64,000 nucleotides of DNA from Candidatus Obscuribacter sp. (GTDB lineage Bacteria > Cyanobacteriota > Vampirovibrionia > Obscuribacterales > Obscuribacteraceae): NCBI GenBank assembly GCA_016718315.1, contig JADKDV010000004.1, positions 186,001 to 250,000 of the forward strand. Direction: 5' to 3'. The stretch's first letter is position 1. The number at the start of each line of letters is the position of its first letter. The position numbers and the translations under genes were made by a program. The notes below the pieces were generated by a model, which made no database searches, was not told where the DNA came from, and saw nothing but the letters and a program-made list of their open reading frames with translations. Of the stretch, positions 28,403 to 37,328 are shown one piece after another.

Positions 28403-30568
28403 ATGGCTAACAAATTCGTTGACTTAGTTAACGGCAATGACGCAAATGACGGCTCGACATTTGCAAACCGCAAAAAGACACTGACATCGGCAGCTGCGGT
28501 AGCGGCGGCAGGTGATGTAATCCGAGTGATGGGCAAAAACAGCTCAAGCTCAGGCACGGCGACATGGACCAAAGGCTCAAACGCGGTGACATTGTCTGCG
28601 GCGATGAACCAAGCGCTGTATAACGACGGCGCCTGGACAGCTGCTGCCAACGTGACCGCAACAGCAAACACTACGGCGCCGACGCCAAAGCAGGGCAGTA
28701 ACAGCTCCAAGCTTGTTTGCGCGGCGGGCTTTACCACCGGCAAGATGGCACATTTTGCCACTGGTGCGCTCAACTTGTCGACATATCAGCAAGTTTCGTT
28801 CTGGGTATACAGCACAGCGGCACTGGCGGCAAACACTCTCAGGCTTGACCTTTGTAGTGATGCTGCGGGTAACACCGTGGTGCACTCCTTTACCATTAAC
28901 ATAGCGCTAAATGCTAACAAGTGGACGGCTGTGACGTTCGACAACGGTGCTGCACTGGGCGCGACAATCAATGCTGTGCGTTTGCATGCGCTGATTTCGA
29001 TGGCGTCAAAGACGGTACTTGTCGACAACATCTTTGCAGCAAAGGCACCGGCATCGGCAGACTGTCTGACGCTCAATACGCTGATTTCGCCAGACAATGC
29101 GACTTGGTATCACGTGCAAAACGTCAACGGTACAGCGGTACAGATTGACGGACAGCAGGCGACAGCAGCTGGTGCAGCGAAGGGCTTCCAAGGCACGACT
29201 GGTTCAACAACTTTCTCGTTGTTGCAAGCTACTCAGGTGTCGATTGGTGCGGCAAGCACAAACTACGCTCAGGTCTTTTCTGCTAACGGCTCAGCCGTCA
29301 GTGGTATTACCATTTCAGGTGGTTGGGACTCTGCTGCGATGACCACTCAGAGCGGCTGGACGGCTATCGACATGCGCGATTGGTCTGGCTCTGGCGTTAA
29401 CTTGACTGGCACGACAGGTTACGTCACGGTAGACAAATTCGCCTTCAACCACTGCGCGATTGCACTTGGACTAGTGACTACCACTTCCAAGGGCTATGGC
29501 TTGACTAATAGCACGGTTGCTGGAGCGGGCACGAGTGTACTGTCTGGACAGCCGACCCATGGCATGAACGTGGCAGGGTCAAACTTCCTCAACTGTGCTG
29601 GCACGAACTATGTATTTGATATCCCGGCAAACGGTAACTACAACACCGACCAGGTGGCGTGGAGTGTGACCAACTCCAAAATTTGGGGAGCGACAGTTGG
29701 TGGAGTGAAAGTGCCAGCCTTTATTGGCTCGCCAGCTGTGACAATCACAGGTAACGATGCTTCAGGTAACACTGGTATCGGCTTTGACATTCAGTCGCCG
29801 TGCGCCTTCAGAAACAACACAGCAAACAGCAACAGTGCACCCGGAGTCAACTTCCAGTCGATGGCCGATATGGTGGCGTACAACGTCACAGCACGCGGCA
29901 ACACGACCGGCGAAGTGCAGGTGAACAATGCCAATGTCGAAATTTATACGCTAGACACCAATACGTCTGGTGGCTCGACAGTGCCGCAGATTTTCTTCCC
30001 AAGTAACACTGGCGGTAAGGCAGTTGTATACAACTGGACGCAGTACACGGGCGTCTCCCCGTTGGCCAAGCTTACGAGCCTCGGTAGCCCTGCGGCTGGT
30101 CAGACGGCGAACAACTCAGTGGCTTCGCAGAAGGAAGGCGGAGTGGCGGCTAACAACAGTGTCTATACCGATCAGGGCGTGATCACCACTACTGGTGTCG
30201 TCGGTCAGCCGGGATCTGGTATCGCCTGGAAGCTCTCCCCCAACGCCAGTGCATTTGCGAGTTCGCCACTGAGGCTCAACGTCGGCAAGATTGCCTGCCC
30301 GGCCAATGTGACTACATACGTGACGTACTGGGCGAAGTTCAGTGCTGCTGGTCCGAGCGGTCAGTTGAAGGTGTTTGGTGGCCGGTATGCCGGTGTTGGC
30401 TCTGCTGGCACAGACATTGTGTCGTCGCCCGTTAGTGGCACCGCATTTACGCAGTACACCGTTTCTTTCACGCCGACCGAAGACTGTGTCGTGGACATAT
30501 TCTTCGAGGTTTGGGGAAGTTCCACGCAGTCGGCGACCGTGTCTGGTCCGCTGGTTGTTTCACAGTAA
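28403..30568 (+). CDS. Phage-tail-spike-like beta-helix protein B (cassette 3)
   Basis: 721 residues, the same length as the protein at 18187 and near-identical over most of it, starting MANKFVDLVNGNDANDGSTF. The ribosome-binding site is AAAGGT. Divergence is concentrated at residues about 279-293 (LLQATQVSIGAASTNYAQVF against LLQPTVTAIGTGSTVYNQVF), around residue 325 (MRDWSGSG against RLDWTASG) and in the last 100 residues. The fold features are as for copy A: jelly-roll-like insert then beta-helix coils and a C-terminal beta-sandwich. No signal peptide. It is followed after 13 bases by a mini-YD gene and then RHS3. Probably a surface-exposed binding protein; no function is proven. Confidence 0.75.
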   Translation: MANKFVDLVNGNDANDGSTFANRKKTLTSAAAVAAAGDVIRVMGKNSSSSGTATWTKGSNAVTLSAAMNQALYNDGAWTAAANVTATANTTAPTPKQGSNSSKLVCAAGFTTGKMAHFATGALNLSTYQQVSFWVYSTAALAANTLRLDLCSDAAGNTVVHSFTINIALNANKWTAVTFDNGAALGATINAVRLHALISMASKTVLVDNIFAAKAPASADCLTLNTLISPDNATWYHVQNVNGTAVQIDGQQATAAGAAKGFQGTTGSTTFSLLQATQVSIGAASTNYAQVFSANGSAVSGITISGGWDSAAMTTQSGWTAIDMRDWSGSGVNLTGTTGYVTVDKFAFNHCAIALGLVTTTSKGYGLTNSTVAGAGTSVLSGQPTHGMNVAGSNFLNCAGTNYVFDIPANGNYNTDQVAWSVTNSKIWGATVGGVKVPAFIGSPAVTITGNDASGNTGIGFDIQSPCAFRNNTANSNSAPGVNFQSMADMVAYNVTARGNTTGEVQVNNANVEIYTLDTNTSGGSTVPQIFFPSNTGGKAVVYNWTQYTGVSPLAKLTSLGSPAAGQTANNSVASQKEGGVAANNSVYTDQGVITTTGVVGQPGSGIAWKLSPNASAFASSPLRLNVGKIACPANVTTYVTYWAKFSAAGPSGQLKVFGGRYAGVGSAGTDIVSSPVSGTAFTQYTVSFTPTEDCVVDIFFEVWGSSTQSATVSGPLVVSQ

Positions 30569-30581
30569 GGAGTGGAGAAAC

Positions 30582-30845
30582 ATGGACGCAGGATTTAACA
30601 CAATACCGTACCAAGCAGCGCCAGCAATCTGGGGCTCGGTGAGGGATGCAAGCTCAATGCAGTTGGTCTCTGGGGCGTCACCGTATGTGGTGGTGAGCCA
30701 GAGAGCGGGACCTCAGTACACGATGGACTCGCGTGGGCGTTTGACGCAGATCACTTTTTCAAACGGTACCACGGTGGTTTACAACTACGACAACATGGGG
30801 AACCGCGTGTCGGTAGTGACGACTGCAGGTCCGCACGGGCTATGA
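30582..30845 (+). CDS. Mini YD-repeat protein, 87 aa (cassette 3)
   Basis: AAGGAG lies 11 bases before ATG 30582. N-terminal half: FNTIPYQAAPAIWGSVRDAS, then ASPYVVVSQRAG. C-terminal half is a YD repeat: YTMDSRGRLTQITFSNGTT, then YNYDNMGNRVSVVTT. Its stop overlaps the start of RHS3 (ATGA), which implies translational coupling and similar expression of the two proteins. Related to the proteins at 20383 and 7271. Role unknown. Confidence 0.8.
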   Translation: MDAGFNTIPYQAAPAIWGSVRDASSMQLVSGASPYVVVSQRAGPQYTMDSRGRLTQITFSNGTTVVYNYDNMGNRVSVVTTAGPHGL

Positions 30846-33800
30846 GTCAGAGAGATGAACTCGCAGAAACAATTGACAGAAATCAGGAAAAACAGACTAT
30901 GACAACTACGAACAATCAAAATAACAGTGCAGCGAAAGTGCAACCTCCGATTCCGCCAGCACCTCCGGTGACAACGTCTCCGCCGCTCCCGCCACTTCCG
31001 TCAAAGGCACCGTCTTCGGACAATCCGATTAAGGCGCTGGCGCCAGGTTGGCGTTTTCAGCCCGGCAAACCGGGCACTATGGCCGACACCGACAAGGTGG
31101 TAGAAGGTCGAATCATTGATGCGTCGAAGATCTACAAAAACGGAGCGTCGTTGGATTTCGCTCCGGTGGGTGCAGGCAATGTGCGAAGCTTTGCCAGCAA
31201 CACCGTGGAAGGACCCGCGTCGATTGCGGAACTTGCCCGCGCGCTGAAGAACGACCCGCAGCTCATTTTTGAGTATGTGTACAACAACATCGAGTGGCAA
31301 CCCGGTTGGGGAGTAATGAAGGGGGCTCTGGGCTGTCTACTAGACGGCAGTGGAAATTCCTTCGACCAGAGCATGCTGCTTGTGGCGCTTCTGCGTCAGG
31401 CTGGCTTCACGGCGAGCTACGTAAAAGGTCAGATTCAGCTCAATGAGACGCAGTTTGATGATTGGTTTAACACATCACACATTTTTGCCGCTTATTACTA
31501 TGCTCAGTACGCCAACATTCCTGGCAACTTTCCTGTCTGGGACGGCGTGCAGTACAACATGGTGATGGGGCACGTGTGGGTGCAGGTGGTGATTTCTGGC
31601 ACCACGTATGTGCTCGACCCGAGCTACAAGACCTACACGCGCAAGGCGCCGGTTGTAGGTCTTGCCGGTATTCTGGGTTATAACCAGGCGACATTCCTGG
31701 CTGACGCGCAGAGCGGCGCCACTGTTGATGGCAGCGGCAACTTCGTACAGAACATGAACACGAAGAATATCAACGCTGACCTGCAGACCATGACGTCTAA
31801 CTTGGTCACCTACATTAAAAATAACGCAGTGGGGTCTGCTCCGGCGGGCACTGCAACGATGGACGACGTGCTGGGCGGGCAAGAAATTGTGCCTGTCACC
31901 CTTCCGTTTGCGTGGAGCACGACACTCGCTTATGAAGCGCCGGGCGATGTGCCGACGATTTGGGCGGCAGATGTGCCCCTTGCGTACAAGACTACGCTCC
32001 AGGTGCAGTATCCGCTCTCTGGTGGCGGCTGGGCTATTGACCAGACATTTACGTCAGACCAGCTTGGCGGCACTCGTTTGACTCTGACGTTTGACGCTGG
32101 ACTGCATCCGGTACTGACGCTCAATGGGACTGTGATTGCGACAGGCAGCGAAGCTCAGGGTGCGGGCACTTACAATTCCGTGCTTTTGACTGTGAACCAC
32201 AATGCTTATGCCTCACCGGTGTATCCGCTGCAGTGGTGGCAGGGCTCCATCTATGCCGGGCAGTATTATCTTATTGCTAATGCGTGGGGCATGATTGGCC
32301 GAGGTCAGGCAAACTTCCACCAGCGACAGTTGCTTGCAGCTGCGGCGGATTCTACTTCGACAACTGAGCGCTCGATCGGAGAAACCCTCTCCTATATCTG
32401 GTTCAATCTCGTGGGACAGTCGAGCCGTGTGGCGGAGCTTGTCGGGCGCATCAACAGCACCAACATGAACTTCTTCCATCAGGTCGGCATCGTGTCTTAC
32501 ACGCATGATGTAGGTACCGGGATGGCGTGGCCGGCGACGGATATTGGCGGTGTGTCGGGTTTCTCGTCGACGCTCAACTACGACTTCACTCAGCTTGCTA
32601 TCACAAATACAGTGGTGGCGATGCACGGTGTGGCGCTTGAAGCGGCGACTCTGGAGCAGTTTACTGGTCTTACGCCGAGTGCTTCGACCACGACGGTTAT
32701 CGACAAGGCTAACCGATCTGCTGTCGTCACGATCGGTGGCACGGTCACGGCGGGCAACGTGTTGACACTGACTGTCAATGACGCTGCCCTTAGCGGTGGC
32801 ACGAGGTCTAATTCTTACACCGTTATTGGTGGCGACACGCTCACGACGATTGCTACAGCGCTGAAAAACGCGATCAACGCTGACATCAATTTGGCGGCTA
32901 TCGGTGTTACCGCGATCTCGACCGGCCCGGTGATTTTGATTTCGTCCAAATCGGCGAACATGACGAGCTATACGTCGTCGACGAGTGGCGGTGCAACGGA
33001 AACTATCGCGATTGCTTTCTCGAAAATTTACCGAATCACGCCTGCCAACTGGACGACCGGTGCGAATATCTCGGCGACGCTTACCGCAAACGGTTTCCTG
33101 GCTGGAGATATTGCTGCGATTGGATCGTACATCGGCACTGGTGTGGACGCTGTGGTGGTGGGAGACCAGCCTGTTTATCAGTTGGATAGCTGGTACGGAT
33201 GGGGAGACTGGATCTTCCCGAACTATGCCAACAACGGTGGAGCGCTTGGTCTAATCAATACGACGGCTAAGGGCGGCCAGAAGCCGCAATGCTCGTTTGG
33301 CTTCATTGATGGTGTTTTGCTCCTTGCGTGCGGCTCGGATGGTGGTGAGGATGGTCTGGGCGCCGAGAATCCCAATCCTGGGATTGATCCAAACGGCCAG
33401 CAGACCAGTGCGGAGCCGATCGGGTTGTTTTCGGGTGACTATTTCTACAATCGCAGTGACATTGCGGTTGGCAGTCAGGCTTTCCCTTATGGATTGAGCT
33501 TTGGACGCAATTACAACTCTAGAAATCAGTACAAGAAGGGAGTCTTGGGTTGGGGGTGGAGTCACAACCATGACATGACGGCGAAAATTGGCAGTGATGG
33601 CTTCTTGGCTATGGGTGAGCAGTTCGCCGCTCAGGGTGCTGCGTCAATTGTTGAGTTGTTCGTAAGCGTGGATCTTGCCACAGATTCTACTCAGCCAATT
33701 GTCAAACTCGTCACGATGAGCTTGGCTGATAAGTGGTGGATTGATCAGTTGGTTAATAATACTGTCACGCTCAAGGTTTCAACCTCGTCTAAGGTGTTTC

Positions 33801-36800
33801 TGAAACAGCCTGACGGAACTTATACTGCTCCTGCAAGTTCTCCTGGCATTCTGACTTTTACTGCTGGCGCGTATTCGCTAACAACGCCGCAAGGTGTGAA
33901 GTACAACTTCAATACTGGCGGGCAGATTTCAAGCTTTGTCACTCCCGGTGGTGTCACCGTCACGTGGACATACACGTCAGGATTGCTAACCAGTATCAGC
34001 AACGGTTTGGGGCGCACTCTGACCTTGAACTACACCAGTGGTGTGCTGACTTCTGTGAGTGACGGCAATGGCAGATCTGTTCAGTATGCGCTTGATGGGA
34101 GCTCGAATCTGACGTCCTTCACGGATGCCAATTCGCAGGTTATTTCGTATCAGTACGATCAACCTGGACGGTTGACCAAGGTCTTCTTGCCACTCAATCC
34201 CGCAACGCCAATTGTCACCAACGTTTATGACACATTAAGCCGCGTGCAGACCCAAGCTAATGCTAGGGGGCAGGTATGGACTTACTATTTTGCTGGGGCA
34301 CGTACTGAAGAAGTCGACCCGCTTACCAACCAACGTGTACTTGACTTCAACCGACTGGGTCGCACCACCCGGTCTATCAATGCTCTGTCTTTTGAAGCAG
34401 AAATGAAGTATGACGGGCTCAATCGGCTCATCGAGACTACTTTGCCTGAAGGCAATAAGGTGGTTCTGACATATGACGCAAACAACAGTGTGCTGACTAA
34501 GACCTATGTACCCAAGTCAGGGTCTGGATTGTCGAACATTCAATTTGTGTACACGTATGATTCGACCTGGGCCAAGGTTAAGACGGTCGTGGACGGAAAT
34601 AGCAAGACGACAACGTTTAGTTATGATCCAGTTAATGGTAACTTGCTGACGGTTACTAAGCCGCTTGTTGGCGGACTGACACCCCAGGCTGTGTTTACCT
34701 ACAACGCTCGGGGTCAACTATTGACCGTCACCGATGAAACTGGCATTGTGACAAAGCTGAATTACGATGTGGCAACGGAGAAGCTCACCTCCGCTGTCGC
34801 TGACTACAGCCTGGTTGGTGGTCACTTAAACCTGACTACGTCATTTGGATATGACGCAGTTGGAAACCTTAACAGCATCACGGACCCCAATACAAACCAA
34901 ACGACATTTGTGTTTGACAATGAACGTCGGCGGACGAAAGTGACTAGTGCTGCGCCGTTTAACTTTGTGACCAACGTTGCGTTTGACGTCAATGGCAGCG
35001 TGACCAGTGTGCAGCGTCAATTGACCAGTGCTCCTACCTGGCAGACAACTAGCTTTACTTACACTATTAGCGACAAAATCCTCACATCGGTTGATCCGGT
35101 TGGTCGAACAACGACCTGGTCTTATGACGGAGCTGACCGAGTGCAGACCATATTGGACGCGCAGGGACGGCTTTACCAGTTCGCGTATGACGCACTCAAT
35201 CGAGTTAGTACAGTCACTGATCCGAGTAGCACCGTCGCTTCTACAAAAACCTATACCAACAACGGGCTTTTGAAAACGATAAAGGATGCTAACAACAACG
35301 TGACCCAGTTCGCGTATGATGGTTTAGATCGTCCGAGCGTGACTACATTTGCCGACTCTACCACTTCACAGGTCACATCTTACGATGGCAACAGCAATGT
35401 TCTGACTGCCGTTAGGAGGTCCGGCAATTCGATCGTGTTCACGTATGACGCGCTCAATCGAGTGTCTACGAAGGCGCCAGCAGGTCAGCCAACTGTCACC
35501 TACGGATATGACTTGGCGAATCGACTGACTTCGGTGTCAAAGCCAGTCGTTGGAGGAGATCCATCGAGTGGCAACTTCCAGAGGTTCTATGACACTGCGG
35601 GTCGTTTCTTCCAAGAGCAGTATCCTGACGGAAAAACTGTCACACATGTGCTTGATGCAAATAGCAACAGGACCAAGACGACTTGGCCAGATGGATACTT
35701 CGTCACTAGGACGTTTGATCAGCTCAATCGGCTGACTAACATCTTCTTGAACGGTTCGGGAGCAAGCTCGCTAATCTACGCTTACGATCAGCTTTCACGG
35801 AGAGCATCGGTGACCATGGGAAATGGAGCTAGCACTAGCTACGCATTTGGACTGAATAACAATTTGGAGGCGCTGACGAATAGCTTTGTGGGCTCTTCAA
35901 ATACTTACGCGATGACCTACAACAATTCAGGAGAGTTAGTTGCAAATGGAGTGAGCGACACTTCGTTTGTGTGGCGGCCGGCTGCTGCTGGCACTGTGAC
36001 TTATGGCGCTGCGGACAACGTAAACAAGTATCCGTCGGTTGGTGGTGTTGGCTACACATATGACGGAAACAAGAACCTGACGTTTGATGGCACCTGGACT
36101 TATACGTTTGATACAGAGAATCATCTTGTGTCGGCGGTCTCTGGAGGAGTGACCGCAAGCTATGTCTATGATCCGCTTGGAAGGCAAGCTCAGAAGACTG
36201 TAAGTGGCACTGCTACTAGGTTCGTCTACGATGGTCTGAAGCTTATTGCAACATATGATGGGAGTGGAACGTTGCTAAATCGGTATGTCCATGGACCAGG
36301 AGTGGATGAGCCAGCTATTCAGGTCACTGCAGGTGCAGTGCAGACCTTCTTCCACCGGGATTTCCAGGGCACTGTAGTTGCGACCACAAATAATGCTGGT
36401 GCTGTGGTTAACAAATACACCTACTCTCCATTCGGTGAAAGTGCTGCACTCAGTGGAACTATATTTGGTTATACTGGACAGCGGTATGATGCCGAGACAG
36501 GCTTGTACTATTACAAGGCAAGATGCTATTCGCCGAAGATCGGTCGGTTTCTGCAAACCGATCCGATTGGATATGGTGCGGGAGATCTCAATCTCTACAG
36601 CTACGTGGGTAATAGTCCACTGACATTTAAAGATCCGCTGGGACTGACCGCGCAAGGAAGTGGAGACGGCCCGGACGGACTGATTGATTGGTTGAAACCT
36701 GGTGGTGAAAACGACCCGCTTTTCAATAATGATGTAACATCTGATCTCACTGGTTCCAGTTATGGCGATGATGTTTATATGAAGCCAGATTATAGTCTGT

Positions 36801-37147
36801 TTTATGATTCCAATGTTGTAAAACATCCGGAGAACTTTTGGGATCCAGGCTTTCAGTGGGGTTGGAGAGAACAGCCTTATTCCGACATTCCTGTTCTTAA
36901 AGGAGAGTCTGAATCTAGTTATTGGGAAAGGGCTGAGCCAATTTTTCAGAAACTTGAAGCCAGCGGTATATACAAGCCTCTAGTTCAGCAGCAGACAATA
37001 GACGTATCTAATACTGGAAAAGTCTACAGGGATTTCTATACGAACGATCGATATCCATTGGAAAAACCCAATTGGCACCCGCCAATGGCTCCCGGTGTAA
37101 AACCGTTAGGTCCCAATTATGTCCCGGTGCCACCTGACAAGCTTTGA
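30842..37147 (+). CDS. RHS3: intact YD-repeat protein with transglutaminase-like N-terminus
   Basis: 2101 residues in one frame, the intact reference for this locus. ATG 30842 overlaps the mini-YD stop; ATG 30899 (MTTTNNQ) is an alternative. Order: Pro-rich N-terminus (IPPAPPVTTSPPLPPLPS), no signal peptide; transglutaminase-like region (31185-31640: GNSFDQSMLLVALLRQAGF, GHVWVQV, LDPSYK), the usual Cys being Ser; inserted domain (32697-33010: VIDKANRSAVVTIGGTVTAG); DUF6531-type module (33410-33570); YD repeats (about 33900-36250, e.g. YDALNRVSTKAP); RHS core (AETGLYYYKARCYSPKIGRF, LQTDPIGYG) ending DPLGL near 36650. The remaining 165 residues form a unique tip (GGENDPLFNNDVTSDLTG, WDPGFQWGWREQPYSDIP) with no toxin family that I recognise. 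RHS shells in general encapsulate a C-terminal toxin. Confidence 0.85.
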   Translation: MSQRDELAETIDRNQEKQTMTTTNNQNNSAAKVQPPIPPAPPVTTSPPLPPLPSKAPSSDNPIKALAPGWRFQPGKPGTMADTDKVVEGRIIDASKIYKNGASLDFAPVGAGNVRSFASNTVEGPASIAELARALKNDPQLIFEYVYNNIEWQPGWGVMKGALGCLLDGSGNSFDQSMLLVALLRQAGFTASYVKGQIQLNETQFDDWFNTSHIFAAYYYAQYANIPGNFPVWDGVQYNMVMGHVWVQVVISGTTYVLDPSYKTYTRKAPVVGLAGILGYNQATFLADAQSGATVDGSGNFVQNMNTKNINADLQTMTSNLVTYIKNNAVGSAPAGTATMDDVLGGQEIVPVTLPFAWSTTLAYEAPGDVPTIWAADVPLAYKTTLQVQYPLSGGGWAIDQTFTSDQLGGTRLTLTFDAGLHPVLTLNGTVIATGSEAQGAGTYNSVLLTVNHNAYASPVYPLQWWQGSIYAGQYYLIANAWGMIGRGQANFHQRQLLAAAADSTSTTERSIGETLSYIWFNLVGQSSRVAELVGRINSTNMNFFHQVGIVSYTHDVGTGMAWPATDIGGVSGFSSTLNYDFTQLAITNTVVAMHGVALEAATLEQFTGLTPSASTTTVIDKANRSAVVTIGGTVTAGNVLTLTVNDAALSGGTRSNSYTVIGGDTLTTIATALKNAINADINLAAIGVTAISTGPVILISSKSANMTSYTSSTSGGATETIAIAFSKIYRITPANWTTGANISATLTANGFLAGDIAAIGSYIGTGVDAVVVGDQPVYQLDSWYGWGDWIFPNYANNGGALGLINTTAKGGQKPQCSFGFIDGVLLLACGSDGGEDGLGAENPNPGIDPNGQQTSAEPIGLFSGDYFYNRSDIAVGSQAFPYGLSFGRNYNSRNQYKKGVLGWGWSHNHDMTAKIGSDGFLAMGEQFAAQGAASIVELFVSVDLATDSTQPIVKLVTMSLADKWWIDQLVNNTVTLKVSTSSKVFLKQPDGTYTAPASSPGILTFTAGAYSLTTPQGVKYNFNTGGQISSFVTPGGVTVTWTYTSGLLTSISNGLGRTLTLNYTSGVLTSVSDGNGRSVQYALDGSSNLTSFTDANSQVISYQYDQPGRLTKVFLPLNPATPIVTNVYDTLSRVQTQANARGQVWTYYFAGARTEEVDPLTNQRVLDFNRLGRTTRSINALSFEAEMKYDGLNRLIETTLPEGNKVVLTYDANNSVLTKTYVPKSGSGLSNIQFVYTYDSTWAKVKTVVDGNSKTTTFSYDPVNGNLLTVTKPLVGGLTPQAVFTYNARGQLLTVTDETGIVTKLNYDVATEKLTSAVADYSLVGGHLNLTTSFGYDAVGNLNSITDPNTNQTTFVFDNERRRTKVTSAAPFNFVTNVAFDVNGSVTSVQRQLTSAPTWQTTSFTYTISDKILTSVDPVGRTTTWSYDGADRVQTILDAQGRLYQFAYDALNRVSTVTDPSSTVASTKTYTNNGLLKTIKDANNNVTQFAYDGLDRPSVTTFADSTTSQVTSYDGNSNVLTAVRRSGNSIVFTYDALNRVSTKAPAGQPTVTYGYDLANRLTSVSKPVVGGDPSSGNFQRFYDTAGRFFQEQYPDGKTVTHVLDANSNRTKTTWPDGYFVTRTFDQLNRLTNIFLNGSGASSLIYAYDQLSRRASVTMGNGASTSYAFGLNNNLEALTNSFVGSSNTYAMTYNNSGELVANGVSDTSFVWRPAAAGTVTYGAADNVNKYPSVGGVGYTYDGNKNLTFDGTWTYTFDTENHLVSAVSGGVTASYVYDPLGRQAQKTVSGTATRFVYDGLKLIATYDGSGTLLNRYVHGPGVDEPAIQVTAGAVQTFFHRDFQGTVVATTNNAGAVVNKYTYSPFGESAALSGTIFGYTGQRYDAETGLYYYKARCYSPKIGRFLQTDPIGYGAGDLNLYSYVGNSPLTFKDPLGLTAQGSGDGPDGLIDWLKPGGENDPLFNNDVTSDLTGSSYGDDVYMKPDYSLFYDSNVVKHPENFWDPGFQWGWREQPYSDIPVLKGESESSYWERAEPIFQKLEASGIYKPLVQQQTIDVSNTGKVYRDFYTNDRYPLEKPNWHPPMAPGVKPLGPNYVPVPPDKL

Positions 37148-37182
37148 TAAATGCCACGGGTGTTTTGATTGAGCTGAGTTGC

Positions 37183-37198
37183 ACGGGCGTGCGCCCGT
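37183..37198 (+). terminator. Short GC hairpin after RHS3
   Basis: ACGGGC-GTGC-GCCCGT, 35 bases after the RHS3 stop. No T-run; may act together with the next hairpin. Confidence 0.4.
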
Positions 37199-37231
37199 AG
37201 CTTAACACTAAGCTTGATTTAGATTTCTGAA

Positions 37232-37268
37232 GAGGGTGGTGGGAGCGTTTTTCTGCCACCCTCCTTTC
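37232..37268 (+). terminator. Terminator-like hairpin after RHS3
   Basis: GAGGGTGG and CCACCCTC form an 8-bp stem around a 16-base loop, followed by a short pyrimidine tract (CTTTCT). It separates RHS3 from the exported-protein gene at 37329. Confidence 0.5.
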
Positions 37269-37328
37269 TAAGCGTTTTAAAAGTTACAATATGAGTTAGT
37301 TCTCGGCATGCATCAAAAGGCTAATTCG

